Positions 6,262 to 7,062 of a DNA stretch of 7,062 nt are shown here, in pieces. Source of the DNA: Akkermansia muciniphila (GTDB lineage Bacteria; Verrucomicrobiota; Verrucomicrobiia; Limisphaerales; SXTU01). Under the pieces are notes generated by a model. The model had not been told where the DNA came from. It worked only from the letters and a program-made list of their open reading frames with translations, and made no database searches. Location: contig CAMBZO010000136.1 in assembly GCA_945872195.1 (NCBI GenBank), positions 1 through 7,062 of the forward strand, given 5' to 3'. The position numbers and the translations under genes were made by a program. Positions within the stretch are counted from its first letter, which is position 1. Every line of letters starts with the position of its first letter.

Positions 6262-6284
6262 GGGTAGAGGGCTGGGGTGAGGGG
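6241..6284. repeat. REP-like palindrome overlapping the ATPase stop codon
   Basis: The arms 6241-6255 (CCCTCTCCCTTCATC) and 6257-6271 (GATGAGGGTAGAGGG) pair almost fully, with one extra base on each side and the tip nucleotides forming the loop. GGGCTGGGGTGAGGGG follows. I recognise this CCCTCTCC...GGAGAGGG-type unit as a dispersed intergenic repeat seen in many GC-rich bacteria. It encodes the SPSPFIG tail and contains the TGA at 6259-6261. It could also act as an mRNA 3' stabiliser. There is no T-run after it, so a Rho-independent terminator is not supported. Confidence 0.6.
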
Positions 6285-6333
6285 TTAACCCGAATTCCGA
6301 AGTTGGAAACGCGAGGACGCGAGAAAGGCGGAC

Positions 6334-6357
6334 GGAGCGCGGCGTTCACGCCGCAGC
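6334..6357 (+). repeat. Short palindromic repeat, copy 1 of an inverted pair
   Basis: The copy has the form GGAGCGCGGC-GTTCAC-GCCGCAGC. It folds as GCGGCG-TTCA-CGCCGC (6339-6354). Its flanks GGAGCGCGGC and GCCGCAG recur in inverted orientation at 6408-6430, while the centre differs in a compensating way that keeps the stem. Confidence 0.6.
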
Positions 6358-6407
6358 AGGCTGGGGAGGAAAAGTGCATTCAGCAGTCAGTTGGCTTGGT
6401 CATGTTT

Positions 6408-6430
6408 CTGCGGCCTCAAGGCCGCGCTCC
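6408..6430 (-). repeat. Short palindromic repeat, copy 2 of an inverted pair
   Basis: On the minus strand it reads GGAGCGCGGC-CTTGAG-GCCGC and then AG, matching copy 1 outside the six central bases. The stem is GCGGCCT/AGGCCGC (6410-6416 and 6419-6425) around a CA centre. The pair resembles REP sequences arranged head-to-head. Confidence 0.6.
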
Positions 6431-6484
6431 TCGCCGTCAGTAGCTGCCTGCTTCGGAGTTCGGGGTTAACAATCCCTTCTCGCT

Positions 6485-6540
6485 GTAGCGGCGGTCTGTG
6501 ACGCCGGTTGCGCAACTCGGCGCTCACAGAGCGCCGCTAC
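6485..6540. repeat. 56-nt imperfect palindrome made of two inverted REP-like units
   Basis: The pairing is GTAGCGGCG (6485-6493) with CGCCGCTAC (6532-6540), TCTGTGA (6495-6501) with TCACAGA (6524-6530), and CGCCG (6502-6506) with CGGCG (6518-6522). There is one G-G mismatch, one bulged C and a loop of 11 nt that is itself the palindrome GTTGCGCAAC. That makes 21 paired bases. Each half also folds by itself, so it reads as two copies of GTAGCGGCGnTCTGTGA placed head-to-head, which is the layout of BIMEs. It may cap the convergent transcripts; there is no T-run. Confidence 0.65.
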
Positions 6541-6551
6541 GGGCCTGCGAT

Positions 6552-6571
6552 TCGCAACCTGAAGGTTGCGA
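6552..6571. repeat. 20-nt hairpin at the end of the cytochrome gene
   Basis: TCGCAACCT-GA-AGGTTGCGA is a perfect 9-bp stem lying directly after the TAG (6572-6574) on the minus strand. It is followed on the plus strand by CTACGG, the same trailing bases that end the 6485-6540 repeat (CGCTACGGG), so it may be another member of the repeat set. It could help end or stabilise the cytochrome mRNA, but no T-run follows on the minus strand. Confidence 0.45.
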
Positions 6572-7062
6572 CTACGGCTGGAAGTTCCGGTGCTTCGGGT
6601 CGCCGGCGGCTTCGAGGTAGGCGAGGAGGTCGAGGATTTGTTCGAGGCGCAGGCTGTTCAGCAGGCCGCTGGGCATGGGCGAGACTTCGGAGAGGCGGCG
6701 CTCGCGGACGTTGTTCACGGCCACTTCGATGAGCTGCTCCTCCAGCGGGCTGGGGCGGACGAAAAGCTTCCCGTCCGCCTCGCGTTCCACCATGCCGCTC
6801 ACGTCGTCGCCGTCCTTCAGGAGCAGGCGGGTTTGGCGGAACTTTTCATCAATCACCGCGCTCGGCTCGATGATGTGCAGGAGCAAATCCCGCCGGCTGA
6901 AGCGCGCGCCGACGGCCAGCAGTTCCGGGCCGATGACGCTGTTCGGAAACGCGGGGTCGTGGCTGACGCGGTGGCAGTGGACGCATTGCGCGGTGAGCAA
7001 CGCGGTGCGCGCGCCCTCGTAGCTGCGGGCCCGGCCGACTTCGGCGAGGCGTGGTTCGAGGT
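6572..7062 (-). CDS. PVC-type c-type cytochrome / heme-binding domain protein, C-terminal part (5' end outside window)
   Basis: The minus-strand frame is open through base 7062, so only the last 163 residues or so are seen; the TTG at 6998-7000 is an internal codon, not a start. The segment carries one heme c site, C-V-H-C-H (codons 6971-6985), followed by SVIGPELLAVGARFSRRDLL and IIEPSAVIDEKFRQT. A G-M-V segment comes next, and SPMPSGLL supplies a likely axial Met (codon 6674-6676) before the final helix ILDLLAYLEAAG. This order matches the putative heme-binding domain found as the C-terminal part of large proteins in Planctomycetes and Verrucomicrobia (Pirellula/Verrucomicrobium type), often after a beta-propeller or membrane-bound dehydrogenase part. 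It would act outside the cytoplasm in electron transfer, perhaps linked to sugar oxidation; the substrate cannot be judged here. It ends at a TAG touching a 20-nt hairpin. Confidence 0.88.
   Translation of the reverse strand, partial: LEPRLAEVGRARSYEGARTALLTAQCVHCHRVSHDPAFPNSVIGPELLAVGARFSRRDLLLHIIEPSAVIDEKFRQTRLLLKDGDDVSGMVEREADGKLFVRPSPLEEQLIEVAVNNVRERRLSEVSPMPSGLLNSLRLEQILDLLAYLEAAGDPKHRNFQP

Larger units (their letters stand above)
6284..6470. repeat. Nested inverted-repeat unit, about 187 bp (MITE- or BIME-like)
   Basis: The outer arms are 6284-6302 (GTTAACCCGAATTCCGAAG) and 6451-6470, whose reverse complement is GTTAACCCCGAACTCCGAAG: the same sequence with one substitution and one extra C. 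Inside them lie two inverted copies of a second, unrelated palindromic repeat (6334-6357 and 6408-6430). The unit has no gene. A short open frame across it is only translated repeat. The symmetry is directly visible; mobility is inferred. Confidence 0.6.

Noticed and set aside
6241..6302. Rho-independent terminator after the ATPase
   Set aside because: The hairpin is strong, but no run of T follows it on the plus strand, so I call it a repeat only.
6334..6571. CRISPR array
   Set aside because: The repeats are palindromes of different sequence and alternating orientation, with irregular spacing and no uniform spacers.
6258..6732. Short plus-strand open frames after the ATPase (6258-6443 and 6508-6732)
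   Set aside because: The first is translated palindromic repeats; the second starts in the repeat and runs antisense to the cytochrome gene.

Overview
The window looks like chromosomal DNA of a GC-rich member of the Planctomycetes-Verrucomicrobia (PVC) group, most likely Verrucomicrobiota. Two features point there. The right edge carries the C-terminal part of a PVC-type c-type cytochrome domain, and the left edge carries an integrase of a kind I associate with this group. The lineage is an inference from remembered family features, not from a search.

Left third (1-1520), mobile-element debris. A tyrosine recombinase reads rightward from beyond the window edge (1-639). It is followed by a 481-bp IS21-type deletion derivative (672-1152). 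This has perfect 30-bp inverted ends and holds only the N-terminal part of istA. Right of it lies a decayed integrase on the minus strand (about 1153-1476) with in-frame stops but a recognisable His-x-x-Arg box. A solo, slightly diverged IS21-type end follows at 1477-1493, 27 bp before the first intact housekeeping-type gene.

Middle (1521-6261), a tightly packed rightward gene run: yraN-type nuclease-fold protein, TolC-family outer-membrane lipoprotein, HlyD/MacA-type periplasmic adaptor, and a MacB/LolD-type ABC ATPase. Adjacent genes overlap by 8 nt, are 4 nt apart, or overlap by 4 nt, so they are probably co-transcribed. The last three form most of a tripartite export machine: the ATPase powers it, the adaptor bridges the periplasm, and the TolC-like protein forms the outer-membrane duct. 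The FtsX/MacB-type permease that should partner the ATPase is not in the window. The run ends in a repeat cluster instead.

Right end (6241-7062). A dense cluster of palindromic repeats fills the space between the convergent ATPase and cytochrome genes. It contains a hairpin overlapping the ATPase stop, a nested inverted-repeat unit of about 187 bp, a 56-nt imperfect palindrome made of two inverted copies of one short unit, and a 20-nt hairpin touching the cytochrome stop. The partial cytochrome gene follows on the minus strand.

I found no rRNA, tRNA or CRISPR array. Nothing here is clearly a new defence or biosynthetic system. The most unusual items are the nested repeat cluster that both convergent genes end in or against, the IS21 mini-element, and the export operon without a permease.
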